64,000 bases of DNA from JAUMBM01 sp964645715 (lineage in GTDB: Bacteria; Bacteroidota; Bacteroidia; Chitinophagales; Saprospiraceae), in contig CAZYAO010000011.1 in assembly GCA_964645715.1 (NCBI GenBank), forward strand, positions 1 through 64,000, given 5' to 3'. Every line of letters starts with the position of its first letter. Within the stretch, counting starts at the first letter, position 1. Positions 34,234 to 42,843 of this stretch are shown here, piece by piece. The notes under the pieces are model-generated. The model had not been told where the DNA came from. It made no database searches and saw only the letters and a list, made by a program, of their open reading frames with translations. The position numbers were made by a program, and so were the translations under genes.

Positions 34234-34339
34234 AGTGACGACGCCCTAAAGGACTCTTCCAGCAAAGAGCCTTTTGATGCAGTATCATTCCAAATATTCT
34301 CTGGCGGAATAAACAGCCGGAGCTTATCCGGGAGTAGTT

Positions 34340-35575
34340 TTATTCTTCAAACTCTGATGCCAACACATTGAGGACGTGCTGAATGGTTTCTTCCTCGAGG
34401 TCAGAGCGGCGTATGAGTTCTTCCAAACTAAGAGACAGCACACTCCGGGCAGTATCGCAGCCAATAGACTTGAGTGCTTCGATAACCCACTCGTCGATCT
34501 CGTCTTTGAATTCATCAAGATCTACATCGTCAATCTCAATTTCATCGTTGTTGCGATAAACATCAATCTCATAACCTGTCAACCGACTGGCCAGCTTAAT
34601 ATTGGTACCCCCTTTGCCGATGGCCAGTGAAACCTGGTCAGGCTCAAGGTATACATTGGCGTGCTGGTTGGCCTGATTCAGATCAATGGACGTAACTTTG
34701 GCAGGAGTGAGCGCACGCTGAATGTACAGACTTACGTTATTGGTAAAGTTGATGATGTCAATGTTTTCATTGTTGAGCTCCCTGACAATACCATGAATCC
34801 GGGATCCCTTCATACCCACACACGCACCAACAGGGTCGATGCGGTCGTCGTACGACTCAACTGCTACTTTGGCACGTTCCCCGGGTAGCCGCACAATGTT
34901 TTTTACACTGATGAGACCGTCTTCGATTTCCGGCACTTCCTGCTCAAGTAGTTTTTCGAGGAAAAGACTGTCAGTACGGGATAAAATGACGACCGGATTG
35001 TTGTTACGCATCTCAACGTCCTTGATCACAGCCCTGACCATATCGCCTTTGCGGAAATAGTCGCCCTTAATGGTCTCCGCTCTGGGTAGTACTAGTTCGG
35101 TGCCTGTGGCATCATCCAGCACCAGCACTTCCCGCTTGAGTACCTGATGAATTTCACCAGCTACGAGCTCACCGATTCGATCCGTATATTTTTTGAATAC
35201 ATCATCTTTTTCGAGCTCCATGATGCGCGAAATGAGCGTCTGGCGGGCAGCCATAATTGCTCTTCGGCCAAAGTCCTCGAGAAAAAGCTGTTCGTAGCAT
35301 TCCTCACCGACGCTGTAGTCTTCGTCAATGGTGAGGGCTTCAGAGATAGACACCTGACTGCGCTCATCCGTGACTTCTCCGTCAGGTACGATTTCCCGCA
35401 CGCGCCATAGCTCCATGTCACCCTTTTGCGGGTTTACAATCACGTCAAAATTTTCATCGGATCCGTATTTTTTACGGATGAGTGTGCGGCATACATCTTC
35501 CATGACCCGCACCATTGTGGGGCGGTCTATGTTCTTGCCGTCTTTAAATTCTGAAAAGACTTCTGCTAAATTCAT
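34340..35575 (-). CDS. nusA: Transcription termination/antitermination factor NusA
   Basis: NusA binds RNA polymerase and modulates pausing, intrinsic termination and antitermination. The 411-residue protein has the N-terminal polymerase-binding domain (MNLAEVFSEFKDGKNIDRPT, then VMEDVCRTLIRKKYG), an S1 domain (GELVAGEIHQVLKREVLVLD) and a KH1 domain starting around FLEKLLEQEVPEI with VAVESYDDRIDPVGACVGMKGSRI. A KH2 domain follows with VSLAIGKGGTNIKLASRLTG. An acidic C-terminus ends with a single helix-hairpin-helix-like repeat (EWVIEALKSIGCDTARSVLSL). The E. coli C-terminal AR2 repeat is absent, as is usual outside Gammaproteobacteria. MNLAEVF at 35575 is chosen over the longer frame because rimP ends 4 bp before it. 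It forms a unit with rimP. Confidence 0.97.
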   Translation of the reverse strand: MNLAEVFSEFKDGKNIDRPTMVRVMEDVCRTLIRKKYGSDENFDVIVNPQKGDMELWRVREIVPDGEVTDERSQVSISEALTIDEDYSVGEECYEQLFLEDFGRRAIMAARQTLISRIMELEKDDVFKKYTDRIGELVAGEIHQVLKREVLVLDDATGTELVLPRAETIKGDYFRKGDMVRAVIKDVEMRNNNPVVILSRTDSLFLEKLLEQEVPEIEDGLISVKNIVRLPGERAKVAVESYDDRIDPVGACVGMKGSRIHGIVRELNNENIDIINFTNNVSLYIQRALTPAKVTSIDLNQANQHANVYLEPDQVSLAIGKGGTNIKLASRLTGYEIDVYRNNDEIEIDDVDLDEFKDEIDEWVIEALKSIGCDTARSVLSLSLEELIRRSDLEEETIQHVLNVLASEFEE

Positions 35576-35579
35576 GGCA

Positions 35580-36059
35580 CTATTCTTTGAAAGAAACCTT
35601 GACAATGGCTTTTTTTATGTGGTCGGCCGGGATGTCACGCTGGACTTTTTCCGTGATATTGCGCTTGCCTTCTTTGCGCTTAATCGTCTCCTCGAGCACT
35701 AGGCTGGTTTCGCCTACAGATACGAGCAGGCCGCTGTGCAGGCTGTCGTCGGTCAGCGTAATTTCAAGCTGTCGGCCAACTTGCCTGGGATACTGCCGCC
35801 ATAACTTCAGTGGCCGGCCTACACCGGGCGAAGAAACTTCCAGGGTGTAATCATCCCCCAATAGCAGGGAGTCGTCGAGAAAACTTTCCACATAACGACT
35901 TATCTGGGTACATTGGCTGAAAGTAACGCCTTCGTCTGCATCGACAATAATTTCGACTTTTTTACCTGTATGCACGTGCAACTCTATCAGGAAACAGTCG
36001 GTAAAGTCCGGTTCTGCAAACTTGGCCTCCAGCAAATCAAAAATCTTCTCCTCAACCAT
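35580..36059 (-). CDS. rimP: Ribosome maturation factor RimP
   Basis: RimP assists early 30S assembly around S12. The 159-residue protein is of family length. It shows FLIELHVHTGKKVEIIVDADEG, VTFSQCTQISRYVESFLDD, DYTLEVSSPGVGRPLKLWRQY with the strongly conserved EVSSPGxxRPL motif, and the C-terminal Sm-like domain (GRQLEITLTDDSLHSGLLVSV). It is first in the conserved rimP-nusA unit, 4 bp before nusA, with a clear promoter at 36130-36160 and a terminator-like hairpin inside its short leader at 36085-36108. Confidence 0.95.
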   Translation of the reverse strand: MVEEKIFDLLEAKFAEPDFTDCFLIELHVHTGKKVEIIVDADEGVTFSQCTQISRYVESFLDDSLLLGDDYTLEVSSPGVGRPLKLWRQYPRQVGRQLEITLTDDSLHSGLLVSVGETSLVLEETIKRKEGKRNITEKVQRDIPADHIKKAIVKVSFKE

Positions 36060-36080
36060 TTTGCCTGTAGTACTGTAACG

Positions 36081-36108
36081 AAAAGAGGGAGCCTTGCGCG
36101 ACTCCCTC
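36081..36108 (-). promoter_or_regulatory. Terminator-like hairpin in the rimP-nusA leader
   Basis: On the minus strand GAGGGAG (36108-36102), 10-base loop, CTCCCTC (36091-36085), followed by TTTT (36084-36081). It lies between the promoter at 36130-36160 and the rimP ATG at 36059, and no other minus-strand gene precedes it. That position suits premature termination or attenuation of rimP-nusA. Confidence 0.55.
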
Positions 36109-36129
36109 CTGCTAATTTTTTTCTCACTG

Positions 36130-36160
36130 CAAAGCTAATTATAAAATTCATGCTGTGCAA
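36130..36160 (-). promoter_or_regulatory. Promoter for rimP-nusA
   Basis: On the minus strand TTG (36158-36160), 20-bp spacer, TAGCTTTG (36130-36137), matching the TTG-N20-TAnnTTTG Bacteroidota promoter. The leader to the ATG is about 63 bases. Confidence 0.7.
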
Positions 36161-36240
36161 GGGAAAAATACTGGGCTCGCGCGGCAGCCGATTTGTCTCT
36201 TGTAATTACAGACCACTGGAAGGGCGCCTGATTAATTGAC

Positions 36241-36271
36241 TTGAATGGCAACCGTTGGTGTTTTATCTTTG
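36241..36271 (+). promoter_or_regulatory. Promoter for mqnC
   Basis: TTG at 36241, 20-bp spacer, TATCTTTG at 36264-36271, a consensus match. It is divergent from the rimP promoter, with the two -33 elements 80 bp apart. The mqnC leader would be about 62 bases. Confidence 0.7.
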
Positions 36272-36340
36272 TTGTAGGGGATGTATGATGTTTGTTAAAC
36301 AGGAATTATCCGGACTAATTATCCGTAAAACATAATTTGT

Positions 36341-37483
36341 ATGCACGTTTCCGACTTGCTCCACCGGGCACTACGCAATGAGTTCCTCTCTGCAGAAGAA
36401 GGGGTTTTTTTGCTCGAAAAGGCTTCAACGGCCGAACTGGCCTATGTGGGCAATGCCCTCCGACAGCAGAAGGTGCCAGGCAATGTTGTCACTTGGATCA
36501 TAGACCGCAACTCTAATACAACCAATGTATGCATCGCCAATTGTAAATTCTGCAATTTCTACCGACGACCGGGACATGCCGAATCTTACATCACCACGCT
36601 GGAGGAATACGAGCAGAAGATCGAAGAAACTTTTGCATTGGGCGGTGAGCAACTCCTGCTGCAGGGAGGTCATCATCCCGATCTGGGACTTAGCTATTAT
36701 ACGGATTTATTCCGGCAGCTGAAGTCGCGCTTCCCCAATTTAAAGCTGCACGCACTGGGTCCCCCAGAGATTGCCCACATTACAAAACTGGAGAAAACTA
36801 CGCACTATGAAGTGCTGAAAGCGCTCAAAGAGTCGGGACTAGACAGTCTGCCAGGGGCTGGTGCCGAAATTCTCGACGATCGCGTGCGGCGCCTGATTAG
36901 CAAGGGCAAATGCGGGGCACAAGAGTGGCTGGATGTCATGCGGGCCGCTCATCAACTGGATATTACAACCTCTGCTACCATGATGTTCGGGCATATCGAA
37001 ACCAATCTCGAGCGAATGGAACATCTGGTTAAAATACGGGAGGTACAGGTCGAAAAACCCGATCATGCTAAAGGCTTCATAGCTTTTATTCCGTGGCCTT
37101 TTCAGGATGAGGACACTATTCTCAAAAAACTCAAAAGAGCGAGAAACACAGTCACTGGCGATGAATACATCCGCATGATCGCGCTCAGCAGAATCATGCT
37201 GCCCAATGTAGTCAATATACAGGCGTCCTGGCTGACGGTTGGCAAGCAGATAGCACAGGTGTGCCTGCATTCCGGTGCGAATGATTTTGGCTCCATCATG
37301 ATTGAGGAAAATGTGGTCTCTGCGGCCGGTGCCCGATTCCGGTTTACCGCCAATGGTATTCAGGATGCTATACGGGAGGCAGGTTTTGTGCCACAACTGC
37401 GCAACCAGCAGTATGCGTACAGGGACCTGCCAGCCAACATACAGCAACAGGAACTAGATCGTACAGCCATGATTGTCGACTGA
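36341..37483 (+). CDS. mqnC: Cyclic dehypoxanthinyl futalosine synthase MqnC (radical SAM)
   Basis: MqnC cyclises dehypoxanthinyl futalosine in the futalosine pathway to menaquinone. The 380-residue radical SAM enzyme has the 4Fe-4S motif CxxxCxxC at Cys64, Cys68 and Cys71 (CIANCKFCNF), preceded by the family block VVTWIIDRNSNTTNVC. Further family blocks are LQGGHHPDLGLSYYTDLF, SLPGAGAEILDDRVRRLI, TSATMMFGHIET and, near the end, SGANDFGSIMIEENVVSAAG. The last block separates MqnC from the sister enzymes MqnE and CofH. No other menaquinone gene is nearby. The downstream glycosyltransferase overlaps its stop codon by one base (TGATG), so the two are translationally coupled. Confidence 0.95.
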   Translation: MHVSDLLHRALRNEFLSAEEGVFLLEKASTAELAYVGNALRQQKVPGNVVTWIIDRNSNTTNVCIANCKFCNFYRRPGHAESYITTLEEYEQKIEETFALGGEQLLLQGGHHPDLGLSYYTDLFRQLKSRFPNLKLHALGPPEIAHITKLEKTTHYEVLKALKESGLDSLPGAGAEILDDRVRRLISKGKCGAQEWLDVMRAAHQLDITTSATMMFGHIETNLERMEHLVKIREVQVEKPDHAKGFIAFIPWPFQDEDTILKKLKRARNTVTGDEYIRMIALSRIMLPNVVNIQASWLTVGKQIAQVCLHSGANDFGSIMIEENVVSAAGARFRFTANGIQDAIREAGFVPQLRNQQYAYRDLPANIQQQELDRTAMIVD

Positions 37484-38556
37484 TGCTGGCCGGGAAGAGG
37501 GTACTGGTGTGCGCTCTCGACTGGGGACTTGGGCATGCTGCAAGGGTAGTACCAATGGTAGCGCAGCTGGAGGCATTGGGTGCCGATGTGGTGGTTGCCA
37601 GTGCGGGCCGTGCACTCCATTTGCTGCGTGCGGCCTGCCCGCGGCAGTTGTGTCTGGAAATGCCAGCCTACAACGTGCGGTACTTTTTTCGCAACATGTA
37701 TCTAAACATGGGGCTGCAGGCGGGTAGTATCTTTCGTGCCATAGCAGCAGAACATAACTGGCTTCGCCATATTCGACATGCGCACGCGCTTGATGTCGTG
37801 CTGTCTGATAACCGTTATGGTTGTTGGTTACCCGACCTTCCCTGCTATTTTATCACGCACCAACTCAATATACAGCTTCAGGGAGGCCCGTTGCAAAATA
37901 CTGTCAATCAAATCCAGCAACAGTGGCTGACGCGCTTTGAGGGTTTGTGGGTACCCGATTATGCAGAAGACGGATACCAGCTTGCAGGGCGGCTGGCGCA
38001 TGGTAATATTGTCCGACAGCCGTCTTACATAGGCTGGCTCTCGCGGATGAAACCGAGTACTGAAAAAGTGGATAATCCACAGGGGCCTATCGTGGCGCTG
38101 CTGTCTGGACCTGAGCCCGCCCGAAGTCGCTGGGAAAAGGAGTTGTTGGAACAGCTAAGCAGCAGCGGCTTGTCCGCCTGGCTGCTAAGAGGAGTTGCAG
38201 GAAAAAATGAGCGATATCGCCTGGGTAAAGTGCAGGTGGTGGATTATCTGGGGGGTAGCGAACTGCAAGACCTGTTGGCAAGCGCTCGCCTGTTGATTTG
38301 TCGGTCGGGCTACAGCACATTAATGGATTTGGCGACTATGGGCCAAAGAGCCATATTGGTACCGACACCCGGCCAGACAGAGCAGATTTATTTAGCTGAC
38401 CACTGCGCAGCAAAAAGATGGGCACCTGCCTATGCACAGCAAGCATTTCATTTATACAAAGCACTGGATGAAGTAGCCGGGTATGCGGGTTTTCCACTTC
38501 CGCCAGCCAACGCTCAGGGTATACTGCCTGCTCACCTGAGCAGAGCACTGCAGTAG
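37483..38556 (+). CDS. MurG-like (GT28 fold) glycosyltransferase, function unknown
   Basis: A 357-residue GT-B fold protein. The N-terminal domain opens with KRVLVCALDWGLGHAARVVP, a glycine-rich nucleotide-sugar loop like that of MurG and related UDP-sugar transferases. The C-terminal domain carries GPIVALLSGPEPARSRWEKEL, VQVVDYLGGSELQDLLASAR and LICRSGYSTLMDLATMGQRA followed by ILVPTPGQTEQIYLADHCA, equivalent to the MurG donor-binding motif. It is too divergent to be MurG itself, and unlike MurG it is not in a cell-wall cluster. Proteins of this type in Bacteroidota are annotated simply as glycosyltransferases. It overlaps mqnC by one base; the coupling to menaquinone synthesis may be incidental. 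It converges with bshA, 4 bp away. Confidence 0.8.
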   Translation: MLAGKRVLVCALDWGLGHAARVVPMVAQLEALGADVVVASAGRALHLLRAACPRQLCLEMPAYNVRYFFRNMYLNMGLQAGSIFRAIAAEHNWLRHIRHAHALDVVLSDNRYGCWLPDLPCYFITHQLNIQLQGGPLQNTVNQIQQQWLTRFEGLWVPDYAEDGYQLAGRLAHGNIVRQPSYIGWLSRMKPSTEKVDNPQGPIVALLSGPEPARSRWEKELLEQLSSSGLSAWLLRGVAGKNERYRLGKVQVVDYLGGSELQDLLASARLLICRSGYSTLMDLATMGQRAILVPTPGQTEQIYLADHCAAKRWAPAYAQQAFHLYKALDEVAGYAGFPLPPANAQGILPAHLSRALQ

Positions 38557-38560
38557 ATGG

Positions 38561-39703
38561 TTATTCTACCGGGAAAACAGCATTGGCGAGCACCTCTTGG
38601 TAGTATGCTTCGTATTGGGGTAAAATTTCCTGTAAGTCGAAGCGCTTGGCTTGAGCCAATGCGGCCGCGCGGAAATTTTGCAATACTTCTTCCTGACTGA
38701 GAATACTAATGGCATAGGCTGCCATCGTATCTATATCGCCTACCTCAGCGAGATAACCCGTCTCGCCATGGATATTGATTTCGGGCAACCCCCCTACATT
38801 GGTAGATACCACGGGTACCTCACAAGCCATGGCTTCCAGGGCAGCAAGTCCGAAGCTTTCACTGCCAGAGGGCATTAAGAAAAGGTCGGCAATGGCCAGT
38901 ATTTCTTCAATGGCATCCTGCTTACCCAGAAACCGAACTTCATGGCATAGTCCGAGCTTTCTGCACAATTCTTCCAGGTTGTGACGTTCGGGACCATCGC
39001 CAATGAGCAATAGCTTAGCAGGCATTTTTTCGAGTACCTGCTGGAATACGTAGATGGCGTCTTCTATGCGTTTAACTTTCCTAAAATTACTGGTATGAAC
39101 GAGAATACGCTCTCCATTGGGGGCAATGGCTTTTTTGAAGTGGTCTTTGTTGGTCTTTGAAAAGCGGGTGAAATCGACAAAATTATAGATGACTTTTATA
39201 TCCCGCTGAATGGCAAAGCTGTCATACGTTTGCTGCCGTAAGCTGTTGGAAACGGCCGTGACACCATCTGATTTATTGATAGAAAAAGCTACGACAGGTG
39301 CGAAAGCTGGATTGGAGCCGACAAGTGTAATGTCGGTACCATGAAGTGTGGTAATTACAGGCACATAGCGTCCTTGGGTGATCAGGATTTTTTTGGCCAT
39401 ATAGGCAACGGCTGCATGAGGAATGGCATAGTGTACATGCAGAATATCAAGATTTTCAAATAACACGACATCTACCAATTTGCTGGCCAGGGCAGTGTCA
39501 TAGGGGGTGTGCTCAAAGAGTGGATAGTCTTCCAGCGTTACTTCGTGGTAAATGACATTTTCCTGAAAAGCCGACAGTCTTGCCGGACGGCTATAGGTGA
39601 TGAAGTGTATTTCATGACCTTTGCGTGCCAGACCTAAGCCTAGTTCTGTCGCCATGACGCCACTTCCCCCGTAGGTCGGGTAACAGACTATGCCGATTTT
39701 CAT
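38561..39703 (-). CDS. bshA: N-acetyl-alpha-D-glucosaminyl L-malate synthase BshA
   Basis: BshA transfers GlcNAc from UDP-GlcNAc to L-malate, the first step of bacillithiol synthesis. The 380-residue GT4 enzyme begins MKIGIVCYPTYGGSGVMATE, the BshA N-terminal signature. It continues with GHEIHFITYSRPARL, DILHVHYAIPHAAVAYMA, TTLHGTDITLVGSNPAF and, in the donor site, SGSESFGLAALEAMACEVPV with the EX7E pair. A longer frame extends 69 codons upstream but the conserved protein starts at MKIG, with another Met three codons earlier. bshB and bshC are not in the window. Bacillithiol is the expected low-molecular-weight thiol of this organism, consistent with Bcp and MsrC as redox partners. Confidence 0.95.
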   Translation of the reverse strand: MKIGIVCYPTYGGSGVMATELGLGLARKGHEIHFITYSRPARLSAFQENVIYHEVTLEDYPLFEHTPYDTALASKLVDVVLFENLDILHVHYAIPHAAVAYMAKKILITQGRYVPVITTLHGTDITLVGSNPAFAPVVAFSINKSDGVTAVSNSLRQQTYDSFAIQRDIKVIYNFVDFTRFSKTNKDHFKKAIAPNGERILVHTSNFRKVKRIEDAIYVFQQVLEKMPAKLLLIGDGPERHNLEELCRKLGLCHEVRFLGKQDAIEEILAIADLFLMPSGSESFGLAALEAMACEVPVVSTNVGGLPEINIHGETGYLAEVGDIDTMAAYAISILSQEEVLQNFRAAALAQAKRFDLQEILPQYEAYYQEVLANAVFPVE

Positions 39704-39814
39704 TTGCCTCATCCTGTAAACTATGTAATATACAATTGCTTTCTGCCTAACTGTGCGAAGCTTGATAAGGTTTACCAAGACGGTGTATTTTAACCAATAG
39801 CTCATGTCAAAAAC

Positions 39815-39839
39815 ATTTTGCCGCCTTTGGCGGCAAAAT
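39815..39839. repeat. Palindrome 1 between bshA and the T9SS protein
   Basis: Perfect 11-bp stem ATTTTGCCGCC / GGCGGCAAAAT with loop TTT. T tract in the 5' arm. A second palindrome starts 16 bp further on. Confidence 0.75.
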
Positions 39840-39854
39840 AAACATTGACTAAAA

Positions 39855-39886
39855 CGCTTTTTGGCAGCGACAGCTGCCAAAAAGCG
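39855..39886. repeat. Palindrome 2 between bshA and the T9SS protein
   Basis: Perfect 14-bp stem CGC-TTTTT-GGCAGC and mirror with loop GACA. The GGCAGC/GCTGCC core recurs at 47593 and, as GGCGGCAG, at 59067. Confidence 0.75.
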
Positions 39887-39921
39887 CTTCAAAATTAGCT
39901 GTGCTGTCATTGCTAAAAAAA

Positions 39922-39945
39922 AAGCGCCCCCCGAAGGAAGCGCTT
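39922..39945 (-). terminator. Intrinsic terminator of the T9SS protein gene
   Basis: On the minus strand AAGCGC-TTCC-TTCG-GG..GCGCTT followed by T7 or more (bases 39921 down to 39915). Canonical polarity, 55 bp after the stop at 40000. Confidence 0.8.
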
Positions 39946-39999
39946 AAATGTATATCGTTGTGATGATATAAAAACAATATTTCGATGTCTCAGACAGTA

Positions 40000-42843
40000 T
40001 TATTGACGTATCCAGCGAATCGTTTGTTGTTTGCCTGTCGTATCTTGAATACGAACAAAATAAAGTCCGGGGGCTGCTGCCGGAAGGAGTATTTCCTGCC
40101 GCAGGCGACTAATATTTGGCATCACCGGGGACTGCCACAGCTGCTGACCCAATGCGTTGAATACCTGAATCTGGATGTCGCTGGTTTCACGAAGCTCAAT
40201 ATTCAACCAACTGCTGCCAACCGACGGATTGGGCGCCAGCAAGATGTCACCCAAAGGCAAATCTATGAATGAAGTGCTGACCATGACATCCACTACAGCT
40301 GTCAATACATCCTGACAGCCAAACCTGTCAGTCACCGTAACGGTGTATATGCCAGGGTTCAGGGAGGTAATTGTTCTTGTTGTTGCGCCATTGCTCCATT
40401 GGTATGTAAATGGACCCGTAGGGCGGCCATGGACTACGGTGACAGAGCCATTACCCGCTGCCTGTCCGGTAGCATCCGTGATATTGGCAGAAAGCTGCAG
40501 ACCAGAGCACCGCTGGAGGAAAATGTTGTCAATGTCAAGCCAGTAGTCTCCACTGCCCCAAGTACCTACAAAACGAACTTTGACAGCTTGTCCCAAGTAG
40601 GTGTCCAGCGGGATACTCACTGAGGTCATACTGGCAGTGGGGGTATGGTTATTAGCGTCTATCGTATAAAGCACCGTATAATTCTGTCCGCAGTCAGTCG
40701 ATATACTCACCTCCAGTTTATCATTGCCACTCAGCGTATGCGGAGCCGTGCCAGCTGACCACAGACTATATCGATATTCGAAATACAGGACATCCCCGGC
40801 CTGCACCGGTCCGAAAGCCGGCGAAGCAAAATTCATCGTCTGGTCTCCGGAATACAAGTTGTCGTAGAGGACAAATGAAGTGTTGTTGTGTCCGTTGGTG
40901 ACGAACAGATCGGTGTCGAATGTCCAGTTGGGCGGAAGTGCGCCGGATTCAAAATCCTGGAAGTTCGGGAAGGACAACGCAGAATTGAATACGAAGGTGA
41001 CTGTATCATTGAAAAGCACGCCGTCGTTGGTCAGGTTACTCCAGACAGCGACCTGGTAAGCTCCGGGAGCGCTGGAATTGAATGGCGTAACGAACGTGTA
41101 GGGGTAGGTCTGACCCGGATTGACGGTAGCATTGACCGTTTCTGTGACGACAGTACCTCCATTAACTTGGTAAGCAACCGAGAAGGTGGTGAGCGTATCC
41201 GTACCGAGATTAATCAGATTGACCGTGACCGCATCGTTGGGAATACCGCAGGAATTCCCAGCGGCATTACGAGCCGTAACGGAAGCCAAATCAACAGCCA
41301 CCTGTGGGCTTATGAGGATATTATCTATACCGATACCTTCAGCAACCACTGAGAAGTCGCTACTGAATACAAACCGAAGCCGCACCTGATCGGCACCAGC
41401 TGTCCCCTGAAGGACATTGACTGCAGTTACCCAGCCAGTAAAGCCACCATTGCCATCCCACCATTGATTGACATTGTCGTTGTACCAGTTAAGTCCAGAG
41501 CCGGAAGTACCTACTTTTGTCCAGGTCTCGCCGCCGTCGGTACTGGACTCAAGCCAAAGTTCATCGCAGCAGGCTTCTGTCTGTACCCGCAGGGAGAAAG
41601 AAACTCTTGGATCCTGATTCAGGCCTGAGAAATCCATGCAGGGAGAGACTAGATAGGACAGCTCTCCATTGTTGTAGTTGCCTGCCAGATTAGTAACCCA
41701 GGCATTGTTACCACTGGCAGCAGCAGAGATCAGCGTTCCTGCAGGTTTGCCATGCTTCCAGCTGGGATTTTGACTCTGTGTACCTACCGTCCATCCGCCG
41801 TTGTAAACTTCAAATCCCTCAAAGTAAGGCAGCTCATCGATAAAGGGTGCTGTCGTAATGGAGAAGGTCAATGTATCGTTGACATAGTTAGTATCCTGTG
41901 AGAGCTGTGTGAACACCTGAATGGTATATTCTCCGGGTGTGGAAAAATTGTAAGTAGTTTCAAAAACTGTCTGGAAGGTACTGTCAACCCCCATGACCCC
42001 TGTGAAAAAACCATCCTGTGGCTGATTGACACCACCCGGAACGCCATTGACTGTGAAATTATAGGGAATGAAAGTTTGGGGAAGTCCACCAAAATTTTGC
42101 ATAACCAGCGCAATCTCTTCAACACCATACAGGTCACAGTCGACTCCTTCAACGAAGGCATCTACCACCCCTACATCATAGGCCCTGCGTGTTTTAAACG
42201 CGAACGGACCCCGATAAAGGCTGGTATCGCCACCAGCACAGGCGGCCCGTAGGTAGAATTCATAGTCTGTATATTGCAACAGCGGTTGTAGCCGCAGTGA
42301 ACTACCGGATGAGCTGCGCTGTTGCCCTGTCCCTGGGACGAACCCGGCCAGACCATACTCTATCAGTGTCTGTCCGTTGGGATCCGCAGGTGTCCAGCTG
42401 ATGTCTGCATAATAAGCCCGAATATTATCTACAGACACACCCGCAGCGGGCGGTGCAGGACAGGCTGGGCATATAATCACCGTCTGAAAAATATTTGCGC
42501 CTACGGGCGGATTTGGGCCAGCCGAAAAAACTACGTTGCCGTCACCATCGAGCAGAAAATAGGAAACTTCATTCTCCCAGCTGCCGGGTGTGTAAGACAA
42601 TCTAAGGGTATCGCCCGCTGTAACGGTCAGGGTAAACTCCTGAAAACTGGAGCCCCCGCCCGGGACAAGTGTGTAGGGCGTAGTAGTACCACCAACATTT
42701 ACCGTGAGGACTGCACCATTCCAGCCATCACCAAAGCTGTCGAACAGTTGAAGATTGTACTGGCACGATACTTGTGCGCTCACCTGCCATCCTGAGAAGA
42801 GCAGAAAAGCACTCAGGAATACATACGTAAAAATTCGGCCCAT
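40000..42843 (-). CDS. T9SS-exported multidomain protein with type A sorting domain
   Basis: A 947-residue secreted protein with signal peptide MGRIFTYVFLSAFLLFSGWQ cut after VSAQ. The N-terminus is a CUB-like or galactose-binding-like domain (YNLQLFDSFGDGWNGAVLTV). A fibronectin type III-like segment follows (IRAYYADISWTPADPNG to TDYEFYLRAAC), then two CARDB-like Ig domains (IALVMQNFGGLPQTFIPYNF; VTVNLINLGTDTLTTFSVAY). Two MAM/jelly-roll-like domains follow, each opening with FEG or FES and closing with a GIGIDNILI or LDIDNIFLQ type strand. One SprB-like repeat precedes the C-terminal domain (TGPFTYQWSNGATTRTITSL). The end, LAPNPSVGSSWLNIELRET to IRWIRQ, is a type A sorting domain with the PNPS motif. 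No catalytic motif is seen; probably a surface adhesin or matrix component. Two palindromes and a terminator follow. Confidence 0.88.
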   Translation of the reverse strand: MGRIFTYVFLSAFLLFSGWQVSAQVSCQYNLQLFDSFGDGWNGAVLTVNVGGTTTPYTLVPGGGSSFQEFTLTVTAGDTLRLSYTPGSWENEVSYFLLDGDGNVVFSAGPNPPVGANIFQTVIICPACPAPPAAGVSVDNIRAYYADISWTPADPNGQTLIEYGLAGFVPGTGQQRSSSGSSLRLQPLLQYTDYEFYLRAACAGGDTSLYRGPFAFKTRRAYDVGVVDAFVEGVDCDLYGVEEIALVMQNFGGLPQTFIPYNFTVNGVPGGVNQPQDGFFTGVMGVDSTFQTVFETTYNFSTPGEYTIQVFTQLSQDTNYVNDTLTFSITTAPFIDELPYFEGFEVYNGGWTVGTQSQNPSWKHGKPAGTLISAAASGNNAWVTNLAGNYNNGELSYLVSPCMDFSGLNQDPRVSFSLRVQTEACCDELWLESSTDGGETWTKVGTSGSGLNWYNDNVNQWWDGNGGFTGWVTAVNVLQGTAGADQVRLRFVFSSDFSVVAEGIGIDNILISPQVAVDLASVTARNAAGNSCGIPNDAVTVNLINLGTDTLTTFSVAYQVNGGTVVTETVNATVNPGQTYPYTFVTPFNSSAPGAYQVAVWSNLTNDGVLFNDTVTFVFNSALSFPNFQDFESGALPPNWTFDTDLFVTNGHNNTSFVLYDNLYSGDQTMNFASPAFGPVQAGDVLYFEYRYSLWSAGTAPHTLSGNDKLEVSISTDCGQNYTVLYTIDANNHTPTASMTSVSIPLDTYLGQAVKVRFVGTWGSGDYWLDIDNIFLQRCSGLQLSANITDATGQAAGNGSVTVVHGRPTGPFTYQWSNGATTRTITSLNPGIYTVTVTDRFGCQDVLTAVVDVMVSTSFIDLPLGDILLAPNPSVGSSWLNIELRETSDIQIQVFNALGQQLWQSPVMPNISRLRQEILLPAAAPGLYFVRIQDTTGKQQTIRWIRQ

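Larger units (their letters stand above)
33822..34339. other. 518-bp spacer between nusA and infB
   Basis: Unusually long for this normally tight operon. It contains a perfect 19-bp hairpin at 34188-34233 on the nusA side and a minus-strand promoter at 33978-34006 on the infB side. The remaining frames have no coding character; an A/T-rich stretch at 33890-34030 forms the infB upstream region. Confidence 0.7.
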
